This document shows positions 50,707 to 59,175 of a stretch of 64,000 bases of DNA, in pieces (within the stretch, counting starts at the first letter, position 1; the number at the start of each line of letters is the position of its first letter). The DNA is taken from contig NZ_SRRT01000002.1 in NCBI RefSeq assembly GCF_004784475.1, positions 682,001-746,000 of the forward strand. Direction: 5' to 3'. The notes below the pieces were generated by a model. The model searched no databases and was not told where the DNA came from. It worked only from the letters and a program-made list of their open reading frames with translations. This DNA comes from Streptomyces bauhiniae. GTDB lineage: Bacteria; Actinomycetota; Actinomycetes; Streptomycetales; Streptomycetaceae. The translations under genes and the position numbers were made by a program.

Positions 50707-51588
50707 TCAGGCGCGCTTCTCGGTGCGCCGGCGCAGCCAGACGGCGCCGCCGCCGAGCGCGGCCGAGGCGACGAGCCCGCCGCCGATCGCCATGTCCGCA
50801 CGGGTGGCGCCGGTGGTGGAGGAGCCGCCCAGGCCGCCGTTGACACCGCCGATCACGGTGAAGGCGTTCGGGCGGGTCAAGGTACGGCCGCCGCACTCGA
50901 CGGTGATGTCGTAGCGGCCGGGGCGGGCGTTGCGGTCGATGGTGACGGTGACGCGGGAGTTGTTGCCGTTCCCCTCCAGCCGGGCGGCGCGGAAGGCGCG
51001 CGAGGAGACGGTGCCGCCGCGGCAGCCCTCGACGCTGATGGTCAGCCGGCCGCCGGCGGGGAGGACGCTGGGGGTGACGACGATGTTGCGGAGGTTGCCG
51101 TCGTTGCCACCGCCGCCATGACCGCCGTTGCCGTTCCCGTTGCCGAAGTTGCCGTTCCCGTTGCCATTGCCGAAGTTGTCGTTGCCCCGGCCGTTCCCGT
51201 TGCCGAAGTTCCCGTTGCCGTTGCCGTTCCCGTTGTTGTTGCCGTTCCCGAAGTTGTCGTTGCCCCGGTTGCCGTTCCCGTTTCCGTTGCCGAAATTCTC
51301 GTTCCCGTGCCCGTTGCCGTTCCCGAAGTTCCCGTTGTTGTTGCCGTTCCCGTTGAAGTTCCCGTTCCCGTTGAAATTGCCGTTGCCGTTTCCGAAGTTC
51401 CCGTTCCCGTTGTTGAAGTTGCCGTTGAAGTTGCCGTTCCCGTTGATGACGCCGGTGTTCGGGCTGACGCCCACGACGGTGTTGGTGCCGTTCCCGTTGC
51501 CCATGCCGTCCGCGACGGCGACGGGGGTGGCGATACCGAGCACGGCGATCGCGGCGCACGTGGCCGCCAAGGCACGCTGGTTACGCAT
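50707..51588 (-). CDS. Asn-Gly repeat surface protein with a C-terminal hydrophobic anchor
   Basis: A 293-residue exported protein. Signal peptide RALAATCAAIAVLGIATPVA; residues about 28-165 are built almost wholly from Asn and Gly with regular Phe (NFGNGNGN-type units) and a few His, Glu, Arg and Asp. An Ig-like beta domain (RNIVVTPSVLPAGGRLTISV, one Cys pair EGC/VEC) follows at about 168-245. The end is a Ser/Thr/Gly linker, a hydrophobic helix (AIGGGLVASAALGGGAVW) and LRRRTEKRA. This is the layout of a sortase substrate but no LPXTG is seen. SD GGAGGAACAC. Confidence 0.82.
   Translation of the reverse strand: MRNQRALAATCAAIAVLGIATPVAVADGMGNGNGTNTVVGVSPNTGVINGNGNFNGNFNNGNGNFGNGNGNFNGNGNFNGNGNNNGNFGNGNGHGNENFGNGNGNGNRGNDNFGNGNNNGNGNGNGNFGNGNGRGNDNFGNGNGNGNFGNGNGNGGHGGGGNDGNLRNIVVTPSVLPAGGRLTISVEGCRGGTVSSRAFRAARLEGNGNNSRVTVTIDRNARPGRYDITVECGGRTLTRPNAFTVIGGVNGGLGGSSTTGATRADMAIGGGLVASAALGGGAVWLRRRTEKRA
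51118..51500. repeat. Minisatellite-like repeat encoding the Asn-Gly tract
   Basis: On the minus strand hexamers of GGN AAC (GGGAAC, GGCAAC) alternate for about 380 bases, interrupted by TTC and AAC-AAC units. Gly codons vary between GGC, GGG and GGA-like forms while Asn is AAC throughout, so the tract is repetitive at the DNA level and open to slippage in multiples of six bases. Confidence 0.75.
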
Positions 51589-51921
51589 GTGTTCCTCCGC
51601 GAGAGGCACGCCGGGGCCGGTCCCCGGTCGATCGGCGAGAAAGCACCTCCCGACTGAACCCTCAGGCGCAAGGAACACGCCCGCATGTCGAGAATGGGCC
51701 GTCCTGGTGAGCACCCCTCCCGTGCGACAACCACACAATCGGATATCTCCGCAGGTCACACCCCGTCAGAAATTCTCTCCGCTCTGCAACTCGGATGGCG
51801 CACCGGAAAGCGGGGCCGCCACCCGTTCGCCCGCCGCCCCGTCGCCGCCCGTCCGCGCGGGACTTAGCGTTTTCCCATGCGCGACGGACGTGGCGACAGC
51901 CGCGTCGAGAGGGGATGGCGA
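51589..51921. other. Gene-free divergent region between the repeat protein and the sortase
   Basis: No supported coding region. It should hold the divergent promoters of the Asn-Gly protein and sortase genes. A short AT-richer patch (ATCGGATATCTCC near 51738-51750 and CAGAAATTCTCTCC near 51769) stands out, but no firm -10/-35 pair is assigned. If the sortase started at ATG 51877, 45 bases of this stretch would be coding. Confidence 0.55.
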
Positions 51922-52617
51922 ATGTCTGCGTCCGAGCTGGCGGAGTGGAGCGAACGGGAGGAGCGGCGCAGGAGACGCGCCCCCTGGGGCGTGCTGGCGC
52001 TCGTGCTGCTGACCGGTGTGGCGCTGATCCGCAACGGGTCCGGCGAGTTCGACGTGGGCCCCCCGCAGCCCGCCGCGGCCGCCGCCCCGGCCCCCGACGT
52101 ACGGTCCACGCCGAGCGCGGGCGCGACCGCGACCCCGCCCGCCTCGGCCCCGGTCGGCCTGTCGTTCTCCCCCGCCGACCGGGTCCGTATCCCCGCGATC
52201 CAGGTCGACGCCCCGGTCACCCCGGTGGGCCTCGACGCGGACGGCTGGGTCGGCGCGCCCCCGCCCGAGGACCCGAACCTGGCCGGCTGGTTCACCGGCG
52301 CGGTCTCCCCCGGCGAGAAGGGCACATCGGTGATCGTCGGCCATGTCGACAACACCCAGGGGCCGGCCGTCTTCTACGGGCTCGGCGCGCTGAAGAAGGG
52401 CGCCCGGATCGACGTGGCCCGGCAGGACGGCCGTACCGCGGTGTTCGAGGTGTACGGCGTCGAGGTCTTCGAGAAGAGCAAGTTCCCCGGCGACCGCGTC
52501 TACGGCTCCAAGGGCACCCCGGAGCTGCGGGTGATCACCTGCGGCGGCGGCTTCTCCAAGCAGAACGGCTACGACGGCAACGTGGTCGTCTTCGCCCGCC
52601 TGGTCACGGGAGCCTGA
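51922..52617 (+). CDS. Class F sortase
   Basis: A 231-residue sortase. N-terminal anchor APWGVLALVLLTGVALI (about 20-36), a 45-residue Ala/Pro linker, then the sortase beta-barrel: PADRVRIPAIQVDAPVTPVG, catalytic His141 in VIVGHVDNT, Cys207 in LRVITCGGGF and Arg226 in VVVFARLV. It should cleave sorting signals and attach proteins to the wall or to another acceptor. ATG 51922 has GAGAGGGGA upstream; ATG 51877 is a longer alternative. Divergent from the Asn-Gly repeat protein, the obvious candidate substrate. Confidence 0.9.
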   Translation: MSASELAEWSEREERRRRRAPWGVLALVLLTGVALIRNGSGEFDVGPPQPAAAAAPAPDVRSTPSAGATATPPASAPVGLSFSPADRVRIPAIQVDAPVTPVGLDADGWVGAPPPEDPNLAGWFTGAVSPGEKGTSVIVGHVDNTQGPAVFYGLGALKKGARIDVARQDGRTAVFEVYGVEVFEKSKFPGDRVYGSKGTPELRVITCGGGFSKQNGYDGNVVVFARLVTGA

Positions 52618-52643
52618 GCCCCCGCGACCACGAGACGCACGGC

Positions 52644-53483
52644 CTAGGTCATGCGGCGGGGCGGCACGGTGAGGTGGTAGCCGTGGTCGAGCAGATAGGG
52701 CAGGTACTCGCGGATCGCGCGGACGCTCTGCGTCCGGTCGCCCCCGGCGTCGTGGGAGAGGATGACGACGCCGGGGGCGGCGCCGTGTTCGACCCGCTTG
52801 ACGACCGTGCTGGTGCCGGGGGTCATCCAGTCGGTGGTGTCGACGGTCCAGGCCATCGGCTCCATGCCCATCTCGGCGCCGAGCTGGAAGGTGGCCCGGT
52901 TCCAGGCGCCGTAGGGGGCGCGGAACCACTGCGGGCGGTCCCCGTAGGCGTCCTCGATGACATCGCTGGTGCGCTCGATCTCGTCCCGGATGTCGCGCCG
53001 GGCCATCTCGGTGAGCAGCGGGTGGGTCCAGGTGTGGTTGCCGACCACATGCCCCTCCTCGGCCATCCGGGCCAGGAGTTCCTTGTTCTCGACGGCCATC
53101 TCGCCACAGACGAAGAACATCGCGCGTACGTCGTACTTGGCGAGGGTGTCCAGGATGTGCGGGGTGTAGTCGGGGTGGGGGCCGTCGTCGAAGGTGAGCA
53201 TCATGTTCCTGCCCTTGCCGGTCAGGCGCAGGATGGGCTGGTGACGCACCTTCAGCTTGCCGGGGGCGGCGGTGTGCGGGGTGCCGGAGCCGATGAGGGG
53301 CTGGAGGCGGAACGCGGAGGGCTTGAGGGCCTGGCGGGCCTGGGGCCCGGCGAGGCCGGCGGTGGTGCGGGCGGCCTCGTCGCCGCCGCCCGACATGAGG
53401 GCTCCCCCGACGCCCGCGGCGCCGAGGACGGCGGCCGAGCCGAGGAGCATCCGGCGCCGTGTGAACAACTGATCCTTCTCCAT
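52644..53483 (-). CDS. Tat-exported polysaccharide deacetylase
   Basis: A 279-residue NodB-family deacetylase. Twin-arginine signal FTRRRMLLGSAAVLGAAGVG; NodB motifs MMLTFDDGPHPDYTP (catalytic Asp and metal Asp), GNHTWTHPLLTEM (metal His pair), WFRAPYGAWN and the C-terminal VILSHDAGGDR. It would deacetylate extracellular glycan such as peptidoglycan or chitin-like polymer. Convergent with the sortase gene, 26 bases apart, and part of an envelope-related neighbourhood. Confidence 0.92.
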   Translation of the reverse strand: MEKDQLFTRRRMLLGSAAVLGAAGVGGALMSGGGDEAARTTAGLAGPQARQALKPSAFRLQPLIGSGTPHTAAPGKLKVRHQPILRLTGKGRNMMLTFDDGPHPDYTPHILDTLAKYDVRAMFFVCGEMAVENKELLARMAEEGHVVGNHTWTHPLLTEMARRDIRDEIERTSDVIEDAYGDRPQWFRAPYGAWNRATFQLGAEMGMEPMAWTVDTTDWMTPGTSTVVKRVEHGAAPGVVILSHDAGGDRTQSVRAIREYLPYLLDHGYHLTVPPRRMT

Positions 53484-53635
53484 GAACCATCAGTCGCCCG
53501 CCGACCCCGCGCCGCACCGCACCGACACCGGTGCGGCGGGTCCGGTCCACCCGGTCGGCCGAGCGGCGGCGCGATTCCGAAGGCACTCCTGCCCGTCCCC
53601 TGGACGGAACGGCGGCTTCCGATAGCCTCACCGCC

Positions 53636-54109
53636 GTGACGGAACAGCAGGCAGAGCACGAGCGGCACCGGTTCGAGCGGGGCACGGACGGTCCCAAGGT
53701 CATCGTCGTCGGCATGGACGGCTCCGACTCCTCCCTGCGGGCGGCCGCCTACGCGGGCGGTCTGGCCCGGCGGCAGGGTGCCCTGCTGGCGGTGGTGTAC
53801 GTGCAGCCGGTGCTGGCGGCCGGGGCGGCGCTCGGGGTGCCGGTGGCGCAGGCCACGGACGAGATCGCCGAGGACCTGATCGCGCAGATCAGGGAGGCGG
53901 CGGAGCGGGTGAAGGGGATATTCGACGTCCGCTGGGAGTTCCACACCTTCCGCGGCGACCCCTTCAACGGCCTGGTGCAGGCGGCCGACGAGCTGAAGGC
54001 GGACGCGGTCGTGGTGGGCGCCTCGGAGCAGGCCGGACACCGGATCATCGGGTCGGTGGCGGTCCGGCTGGTGAAGGCGGGACGCTGGCCGGTGACGGTC
54101 GTCCCGTAG
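53636..54109 (+). CDS. Universal stress protein
   Basis: A 157-residue UspA-fold protein with an N-terminal polar extension: KVIVVGMDGSDSSLRAAAYA, then the nucleotide-binding end VVVGASEQAGHRIIGSVAVR with the G-x2-G-x9-G-S-type loop and WPVTVVP. It probably binds ATP. GTG start at 53636 fits the family. Its last 65 bases overlap the 3' end of the convergent MFS gene. Confidence 0.87.
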   Translation: MTEQQAEHERHRFERGTDGPKVIVVGMDGSDSSLRAAAYAGGLARRQGALLAVVYVQPVLAAGAALGVPVAQATDEIAEDLIAQIREAAERVKGIFDVRWEFHTFRGDPFNGLVQAADELKADAVVVGASEQAGHRIIGSVAVRLVKAGRWPVTVVP

Positions 54110-55301
54110 CGAGGGATCGCAGCATCGGGGCGGTCGCCAGGAGCAGCACTCCGGCCGCGGCGATGGCGGTGCGCGGCCCGGTGAGCGCGGCCAGCACGCC
54201 CCACAGCGCGGTCAGCGCGGCCGTACCGGTCTTGGTGGAGACCGACCAGGCGGAGAGCGTACGGGCGACCCGGTCGTCCGGGGTGCGCTCCAGCCGCTCG
54301 GCGGCGAGCACCGGGGTGAACACGCCGGCGCAGGTGATCAGGCACAGCTCTACCGCCATGACGAGGACCAGGCCGGGCACGCCGGGCCGCACCAGCGCCA
54401 GCCCCACCGGCCAGCAGGCCCGCAGCACGCCCGAGGTGAGCAGCACCCGCCGCCTGCCGTACCGGGCGGCGAGCGGGCGGGCGAGCCGGGAGCCGAGGAG
54501 TCCGCCGAGGCAGGGCACGGCGAAGGCGAGGCCGTAACTCCAGGGCGCGAAGCCGAGCGGGCCGAGCATCAGGACGGCGAGCGGCGGGGCCTGGGCCATG
54601 ATCAGGCCGTTCACCAGGACCGTGTTGAGGAACAGCGGCCGCAGCTCGGGGCTGGTGAGCAGATGCCGCCAGCCGTCGAGGAGGTCGGCGGCGCGCGGGC
54701 GTCCGGGATCGCGAGGCAGGCGTTCCGGGGCGGTCTCGGTGCCCTTGATGGCGCGGATGCCGAGGGCGGACAGCAGGAAGCTGAGGGCGTTGGCGGCGAC
54801 CGTCACCACCGGTCCGAACAGGCCGACGGCGGCGCCGCCGAGCGGGGGGCCGAGCACGGTGGCGGTCCAGGTGGTGGACTCGAACCTGCTGGTGGCGGTG
54901 AGCAGCCCGGCGCGCGGTACGAGGCTCTTCAGGTGGGCGCCGGAGGCCGCGGTGAAGGTGAGGTCGGCGGCGGCCACGACCATGGAGACGAGCAGCAGTT
55001 GGCCGAAGCCGAGCACCCCGAGGAAGTGGGCGGCGGGGACGGCGAGCAGGGCGGCGCACCGGACCAGGTCCGCCATGATCATGACGGGGCGCTTGCGGCG
55101 GAACTCCATCCAGGGCCCCAGCGGCACCGCGAGCACCGCGCCCACGGCCGGTCCGGCGGAGGCCAGCAGGGCCACCTGAGCGGGACCCGCGTGCAGCACG
55201 AGGAGCGCGATCAGCGCGAAGGCGTCGAACGCCAGCCAGGTCCCGGCCGCGCTCACGGCGTACGCCGCCCACAGCCAACCGAACCGCGACCCCAGCCTCA
55301 T
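54045..55301 (-). CDS. MFS transporter
   Basis: A 418-residue MFS protein with about 12 helices: WLWAAYAVSAAGTWLAFDAF first, motif-A-like GPWMEFRRKRPVMI between helices 2 and 3, and a second RLARPLAARYGRRRVLL between 8 and 9. It resembles small exporters of the MFS_3 type; substrate unknown. The ATG at 55301 has GGGAGG seven bases upstream. Its last 65 bases, coding the Pro-rich C-terminus, overlap the universal stress protein gene. Divergent from a LysR gene, a candidate regulator. Confidence 0.85.
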   Translation of the reverse strand: MRLGSRFGWLWAAYAVSAAGTWLAFDAFALIALLVLHAGPAQVALLASAGPAVGAVLAVPLGPWMEFRRKRPVMIMADLVRCAALLAVPAAHFLGVLGFGQLLLVSMVVAAADLTFTAASGAHLKSLVPRAGLLTATSRFESTTWTATVLGPPLGGAAVGLFGPVVTVAANALSFLLSALGIRAIKGTETAPERLPRDPGRPRAADLLDGWRHLLTSPELRPLFLNTVLVNGLIMAQAPPLAVLMLGPLGFAPWSYGLAFAVPCLGGLLGSRLARPLAARYGRRRVLLTSGVLRACWPVGLALVRPGVPGLVLVMAVELCLITCAGVFTPVLAAERLERTPDDRVARTLSAWSVSTKTGTAALTALWGVLAALTGPRTAIAAAGVLLLATAPMLRSLATGRPSPASVPPSPAGPPPTR

Positions 55302-55377
55302 CCACAACCTCCCGTTGACCAGGGTCATGAAATCGGCCCGTGGACGGCGGGAGCAAACAACCAAACCCCGCCAGGGC

Positions 55378-55392
55378 ACAACCGACGGTTGT
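55378..55392. promoter_or_regulatory. Palindrome ACAACCGACGGTTGT in the MFS/LysR intergenic region
   Basis: A perfect 7-1-7 inverted repeat 18 bases before the LysR start codon and 76 bases upstream of the MFS gene; a likely LysR autoregulatory site. Confidence 0.6.
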
Positions 55393-55410
55393 ACGGCTAC
55401 CCTGTCGGCC

Positions 55411-56334
55411 ATGGACCTCAAGGCCGTACGCACCTTCGTCGCCGTGGCGGACGCGGGGCAGTTCCAGGAGGCGGCCGCCGTGCTCGCCGTCACCCAGCAG
55501 GCCGTCTCCAAGCGGATCGCGGCACTGGAGCGGGACCTCGGGGTGCGGTTGTTCGCCCGGACCGCGCGGGGCGCCGAACCGACGCTGGACGGGCGGGCTT
55601 TCCTGCCGCACGCGCGGGCGCTGCTGCTGGCCGAGGAGCGGGCGGCCGCCTCGGTCCGGCCGGGCCGCCGGGCGCTCCGGGTGGACGTGATCGGCCCGCG
55701 CGTCGCCCCGGCCGTCCTGCTGCGCGGCTTCCACGAGGCGCATCCGGGGGTGGAGCTGGAGGTGGTCACGCTGTTCGACGCGGACACCGCCGTCGCCGCC
55801 GTGCAGGCGGGCCGGGTGGACGCGACCTTCCGCGCGGTCGGCATGCCGGGGCGGCCGCTGCCGGAGAGCCTGGCGAGCGTCCGGGTGCTGGACGAGCCGC
55901 TGCATCTGCTCACCGGCCCGGAGCACACGCTCGCCGACGCGGACTCGGTGACCCCCGCCGAGCTGGCGGGGCACCGGATCTGGATGCCGAGCCTCGTGGA
56001 GGGCGTCGAGTGGGCCGCGTACTACGCCTCGCTGGCGGCGGAGTTCGGGCTCACCATCGACGCGGCGGGGCCCAACTTCGGCAGCGCCGCGATGCTGGAC
56101 CGGATCGCCGGGTCACCGGAGCTGGCGACCTTCATGGGTGAGCATCCCCGGCACGCCGGGCGTGACCTGCGGCTGATCCCGCTCACCGGGCCGACGCCGG
56201 TCTACCCGCACTCCCTGATCTGGGACCGGGCCAATGCCCACCCGGCCCTCGCCGCCCTGCGCGCGCATCTGACCGGCGGGTCAGGACCGCCGCACGCCGT
56301 CGGCACCTGGGTCCCGGACTGGGCCGTGACCTGA
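55411..56334 (+). CDS. LysR-family regulator
   Basis: A 307-residue LysR protein: helix-turn-helix AVRTFVAVADAGQFQEAAAV then VTQQAVSKRIAALERDLGVR, and an effector domain with VDVIGPRVAPAVLLRGFHEA. It is divergent from the MFS exporter (palindrome between) and precedes an APC permease by about 90 bases, so either transporter could be its target. Leader is short; ATG 55411 fits the family N-terminus. Confidence 0.9.
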   Translation: MDLKAVRTFVAVADAGQFQEAAAVLAVTQQAVSKRIAALERDLGVRLFARTARGAEPTLDGRAFLPHARALLLAEERAAASVRPGRRALRVDVIGPRVAPAVLLRGFHEAHPGVELEVVTLFDADTAVAAVQAGRVDATFRAVGMPGRPLPESLASVRVLDEPLHLLTGPEHTLADADSVTPAELAGHRIWMPSLVEGVEWAAYYASLAAEFGLTIDAAGPNFGSAAMLDRIAGSPELATFMGEHPRHAGRDLRLIPLTGPTPVYPHSLIWDRANAHPALAALRAHLTGGSGPPHAVGTWVPDWAVT

Positions 56335-56424
56335 GCCGTCGTGCGTGGCGCCTTCCGAACGGGCCGCCCCTGAGCCATCATGATCCGCCGTCAGCCGTTT
56401 GCCGTCGGGGAAGAGGTGAGGCGT

Positions 56425-57846
56425 GTGGCCAAGATCCGTTCGGGTGAGGGGATTCTCCGTCGCAAACCCATTGAACACATCGAGGAGTCCGAGGCGGCCG
56501 AGGGCGGCCTGACCCGTTCGCTCGGCCTCTGGCAGCTCACCGCGATCGGGGTGGGCGGCATCATCGGCGCGGGCATCTTCACGCTCGCCGGCACGGTCGC
56601 CAACGGCAAGGCCGGGCCCGCGGTGCTGGTGTCGTTCCTGATCGCCGGCTTCGCGAGCGCCTGCGCGGCGCTGTCGTACGCCGAGTTCGCGGGCATGATC
56701 CCGAAGGCGGGGTCGGCGTACACCTACGGATACGCGGTGCTGGGCGAGTTCGTGGGCTGGTTCATCGGGTGGGACCTGCTGCTGGAGTACACCGCGATCG
56801 TGGCGGTGGTGGCCATCGGCATCTCCGGCTACTTCAGCTTCCTGGTCGAGGAGGCGGGCGCCGATCTGCCCGCGTGGATGCTGGGCGCGCCCGGCACCGG
56901 TTCGGGGCACCGGGTCGACCTGTTCGCGGCGGTCCTGTGTCTGCTGATCGCCTGGCTGCTGAACCTGGGCATGAAGAGCGCGGCCCGGTTCGAGACGTTC
57001 GTCGTGGCGCTGAAGGTGCTGGTGGTGCTGCTGGTGATCGCGGTGGGCTTCTTCCACATCAACACCGCGAACTACCACCCCTTCTTCCCCTTCGGCATCA
57101 GCGGCGCCTTCACCGGCGCGGCCACCGTGTTCTTCGCGGTGTTCGGCTACGACGCGATGTCGACGGCGGCCGAGGAGTCCAAGGACGCCCAGAAGCACAT
57201 GCCGAAGGCGATCATCTACTCGCTGGTCATCTCGATGGTGCTGTACGTGGCGGCCTGCCTGGTGCTGACCGGTATGCAGAACTACAAGGACATCGACCCG
57301 GAGAGCGGCTTCTCCTCGGCCTTCAAGTCGGTGGGCCTCGGCGGCCTGGCCGACGTGATCGCGGTGGGCGCGATCATCGGCATCCTCACCGTGATGTTCA
57401 CCTTCATGCTGGGCGTGACCCGCGTCTGGTTCTCGATGGCCCGCGACGGGCTGCTGCCGCGCTGGTTCGCCAAGACGCACCCGACCCGGCACGTGCCGAC
57501 CCGGGTGACCTGGATCGTGGGCGTCGGGGCGGCCGCCATCGCCGGGTTCGTGCCGATCGGCGAGGCGGCCGAGCTGACCAACATCGGCATCCTGCTGGCG
57601 TTCGTGGTGGTGTGCGTCGCGGTGATCGTGCTGCGCTACCGCCAGCCCGACCTGCCGCGCGGCTTCCGCACCCCGCTGATGCCGTTCATCCCCGCGCTCG
57701 GCGCGCTGTTCTCGCTCTGGCTGGTGACCTTCCTGGAGTGGGAGACCTGGGTGCGGTTCGCCGTCTGGTTCCTGCTCGGCTGTGTCATCTACTTCGGCTA
57801 CTCCTACCGGCACTCGGTGCTGGCCCGGCGCACGCCCGCCGAGTGA
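56425..57846 (+). CDS. APC-family amino acid permease
   Basis: A 473-residue permease of the cationic-amino-acid type. Helix 1 has the substrate loop GVGGIIGAGIFTLAGTVA; other blocks are LSYAEFAGMIPKAGSAYTYG and FFAVFGYDAMSTAAEESKDA. Twelve to fourteen helices are visible. The first 40 residues are cytoplasmic. The GTG at 56425 has GAGGTGAGG upstream. It should import amino acids with protons; exact substrate unknown. Its stop abuts that of the CapA-like gene. Confidence 0.92.
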   Translation: MAKIRSGEGILRRKPIEHIEESEAAEGGLTRSLGLWQLTAIGVGGIIGAGIFTLAGTVANGKAGPAVLVSFLIAGFASACAALSYAEFAGMIPKAGSAYTYGYAVLGEFVGWFIGWDLLLEYTAIVAVVAIGISGYFSFLVEEAGADLPAWMLGAPGTGSGHRVDLFAAVLCLLIAWLLNLGMKSAARFETFVVALKVLVVLLVIAVGFFHINTANYHPFFPFGISGAFTGAATVFFAVFGYDAMSTAAEESKDAQKHMPKAIIYSLVISMVLYVAACLVLTGMQNYKDIDPESGFSSAFKSVGLGGLADVIAVGAIIGILTVMFTFMLGVTRVWFSMARDGLLPRWFAKTHPTRHVPTRVTWIVGVGAAAIAGFVPIGEAAELTNIGILLAFVVVCVAVIVLRYRQPDLPRGFRTPLMPFIPALGALFSLWLVTFLEWETWVRFAVWFLLGCVIYFGYSYRHSVLARRTPAE

Positions 57847-58947
57847 TCACTGCCCCATGGTGAGCCCGGCCTTGGCCGCGCCCCGGCTCAGTACGGTGTT
57901 CCGTACCCGGTCGCGGGTGGCGGCGAGGTCGGCGCCCGCGGCGATGGCCCGGTTGACGTCGATGGCGCGGCCGGCGTCGAGGTCGTACACCTGGGGCAGG
58001 AACTCGGCGCGGCGCACCTCCCAGCGGGCGCCGGGCTTGGCAGGCGGGGCGAAGGTGAAGCGGGCGAGGGTGGACTCGTTGCCGCGCCACTCCCCCGAGC
58101 CGGCGCCGCCGTCCGCGATCTGGTCGCCCAGCCCGAAGACCACCCAGGTGCCGTTGACCTTCTCGTACGGCTGGGGCACCTGGGCGTGGTCGCCGAGGAC
58201 GAGGTCGATGTCGGGGCGGCCGCCGGTCTTCGCGGCCGTGAGCTGCTTGGCGAGGGTGACCTGCCCGGCGTCCGGGGCGTCCTGCCCGGCGGAGCCCCAG
58301 GTGACGGAGAGCACGACCACGTCGGCGCCCGCCTTCCGGGCGGCCCGCGCGGCGGCGGCGATCCGGCCCGCGTCGGCCGGGTCCACCGCCCCGGACTGCC
58401 CGGTGGTGTCGTAGGCGTACGACAGATGGGCGACCTTGGCGGGGCCCGCGCGCAGCAGGGTGACGGTGCGGGCCTCGGTCTCGGTGCGGGAGGTCCCGGC
58501 GTGCCGTACGCCCGCCTGGTCGAGGGCGTTCAGGGTGCGGGTGATCCCGGCGCCGTCGGCCTGCGGGGAGGCGGTGGAGCAACTGTCGTAGCCGGTGGCG
58601 GCGAGGCCCTGGGCCAGCGGGGGCAGCGCGGTGACGGCCGGGTCGCCGTCGGCGCCCTGGACCGGCTCCAGGTGACACAGCGCCAGGTCGGCGCCGGACA
58701 CGGCCGGCTGGGCCCCGGCGAGCATGGGGCGGAAGTCGTGCCCGCCGCCGGAGGCGTCGAAGCCCGCCCGGTCGGCGGCGGACGCGTACGGCTGGACACC
58801 ACCGGCGGCGACGAGCGTGAAGCCCTTCCCGGCGCCCGGCGCGGGCTGTCCGGAGCCGGACCCGGCCCGGTCCTGATGCTGGCAGGCGGCCACCGCCGCG
58901 AGCACGGCGGTCAGCGCGAGGGCCACCTGGTGCCTGCGTCCGATCAT
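57847..58947 (-). CDS. CapA-family lipoprotein
   Basis: A 366-residue CapA/PgsA-like protein. A lipobox AVLAAVAACQ near residue 22 implies membrane anchoring outside the cell. The metallophosphoesterase-like fold has FTLVAAGGVQPYA, DLALCHLEPVQ (N-x-E replaced by H-L-E), DVVVLSVTWGSAGQD and LVLGDHAQVPQPYEKVNGTW with the conserved G-D/H. In the family the first motif is usually D-x-x-x-x and N-L-E; here Asp and Asn are changed (AAGGV, CHLE), so activity is uncertain. ATG 58947 with GGTGAG before it. Confidence 0.83.
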   Translation of the reverse strand: MIGRRHQVALALTAVLAAVAACQHQDRAGSGSGQPAPGAGKGFTLVAAGGVQPYASAADRAGFDASGGGHDFRPMLAGAQPAVSGADLALCHLEPVQGADGDPAVTALPPLAQGLAATGYDSCSTASPQADGAGITRTLNALDQAGVRHAGTSRTETEARTVTLLRAGPAKVAHLSYAYDTTGQSGAVDPADAGRIAAAARAARKAGADVVVLSVTWGSAGQDAPDAGQVTLAKQLTAAKTGGRPDIDLVLGDHAQVPQPYEKVNGTWVVFGLGDQIADGGAGSGEWRGNESTLARFTFAPPAKPGARWEVRRAEFLPQVYDLDAGRAIDVNRAIAAGADLAATRDRVRNTVLSRGAAKAGLTMGQ

Positions 58948-58984
58948 CAACTCACCCCAGGGTCATCGGAGGGGACTTGTCGTA

Positions 58985-59013
58985 TTGACAGACAAGCTCT
59001 GACGGGCATATGG
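58985..59013 (+). promoter_or_regulatory. Promoter-like TTGACA-N17-CATATG upstream of the sigma factor gene
   Basis: TTGACA (58985-58990) and CATATG (59008-59013) are separated by 17 bases, a good match to a vegetative promoter reading right toward the sigma gene 160 bases on. It overlaps an inverted repeat CTTGTC-N9-GACAAG (58976-58981 and 58991-58996) that could be a repressor site. Confidence 0.5.
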
Positions 59014-59175
59014 GTATGAAGCTGACCAGCCGCGCAAACAGCCCCTAGCCCATCCGGTGCTGTCGGGCCCCTCGCCGACCGTTCGTCCGACCGTTCACCG
59101 AGCGCTGGCGACCGCCCGTCGCACCGGCGTGCGCGCGGGGTGTCGCCGGGGGGCGGGCTGCGCTGCCATACGGCC

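Noticed and set aside
51118..51500. Regular short repeats that could be mistaken for a CRISPR array
   Set aside because: The unit is a 6-12 base codon repeat inside an open frame, with no unique spacers and no cas genes.
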